Shown piece by piece: positions 17,681 to 17,904 of a stretch of DNA of 17,904 bases. Each line of letters opens with the position of its first letter. The stretch's first letter is position 1. The DNA is from Armatimonadota bacterium (lineage in GTDB: Bacteria > Armatimonadota > Abditibacteriia > CG2-30-59-28). The stretch is from positions 1-17,904 of the forward strand of contig JACQGJ010000693.1 in the NCBI GenBank assembly GCA_016199605.1, written 5' to 3'. Position numbers and translations under genes: made by a program. The notes under the pieces were generated by a model that did not search any database, was not told the DNA's origin, and worked only from the letters and a program-made list of their open reading frames with translations.

Positions 17681-17904
17681 TCAACTCTCTCTGTCCTCGT
17701 TACACCCATACGCCCTGGCTATCGCCTGGCGAGGGTCGAACATCTCCTCGATGGGGCCAAGCTGCTCCTCCAGCTCGCACGGCGGTTCGTAGGTGTCGAG
17801 GTCTTCACCGCGAGCGAAACCCTTTGCCAACTCGACATAGTAGAGGAAGTTGCGCACGGGGATGTCCGGCGGGACGCCGTGGTCGACGTGGGGAATGTAG
17901 CCGC
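17681..17904 (-). CDS. URO-D family protein, C-terminal end (partial)
   Basis: Only the last 73 residues are in the window; the gene starts beyond the right edge. The visible part begins GYIPHVDHGVPPDIPVRNFL, the C-terminal signature of the uroporphyrinogen decarboxylase (URO-D) superfamily, in which His and Asp of the GGYIPxxDHxVPPD segment lie near the active site. It ends NEDRES followed by TGA. In clusters with glycan-acting enzymes these proteins are usually not haem enzymes but cobamide-dependent methyltransferase-like or uncharacterised members, so haem synthesis should not be assumed. It is transcribed in the same direction as the giant hydrolase, about 190 bases upstream of it. Its 3' end has a decayed second copy at 12784-12955. 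Confidence 0.85.
   Translation of the reverse strand, partial: GYIPHVDHGVPPDIPVRNFLYYVELAKGFARGEDLDTYEPPCELEEQLGPIEEMFDPRQAIARAYGCNEDRES

Noticed and set aside
1..17904. CRISPR arrays, tRNA or rRNA genes, insertion sequences or a phage module.
   Set aside because: Read on both strands, I saw no regularly spaced repeats, no tRNA-like cloverleaf, and no transposase, integrase or phage structural genes.

Overview
The window looks like a GC-rich chromosomal segment from an uncultivated heterotrophic bacterium of the Planctomycetota / Lentisphaerota / Armatimonadota / Hydrogenedentota kind. This rests on gene content: large secreted multi-module proteins, a DUF4838 protein, a GH123-like giant enzyme and a URO-D family protein side by side. 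No phylogenetic marker is present, so the assignment is inference.

The left half (1-8925) reads on the + strand. It holds a large exported protein cut by the window edge, with a transglutaminase-like C-terminal half; a membrane-anchored sialidase-like (BNR/Asp-box) protein; an exported helical protein of unknown function; a four-helix membrane protein carrying a stand-alone peptidase C39 domain; and a DUF6183-like gene split by one in-frame TGA.

The right half (9023-17904) reads on the - strand and converges on the left half at a short intergenic hairpin. From right to left it holds the C-terminal end of a URO-D family protein (edge-truncated), a 1481-residue secreted multi-module glycoside-hydrolase-like protein, a decayed copy of the URO-D 3' end, a secreted DUF4838 protein, a broken toxin-antitoxin pair (36-residue DUF4258-like stub plus an intact YgiT-type zinc-finger protein), and a decayed copy of the DUF4838 3' end.

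The two large - strand proteins fit capture and cleavage of complex glycans outside the cytoplasm, with the URO-D family protein as a possible intracellular methyl-transfer or catabolic partner. The + strand proteins are mostly exported or membrane-bound, and no single pathway ties them together.

The most unusual structure is that twice on the - strand the 3' tail of a gene is repeated in direct orientation, and the two copies flank another unit: the giant hydrolase gene in one case, the toxin-antitoxin remnant in the other. This is either a record of insertions that duplicated gene ends or of decayed tandem paralogues.
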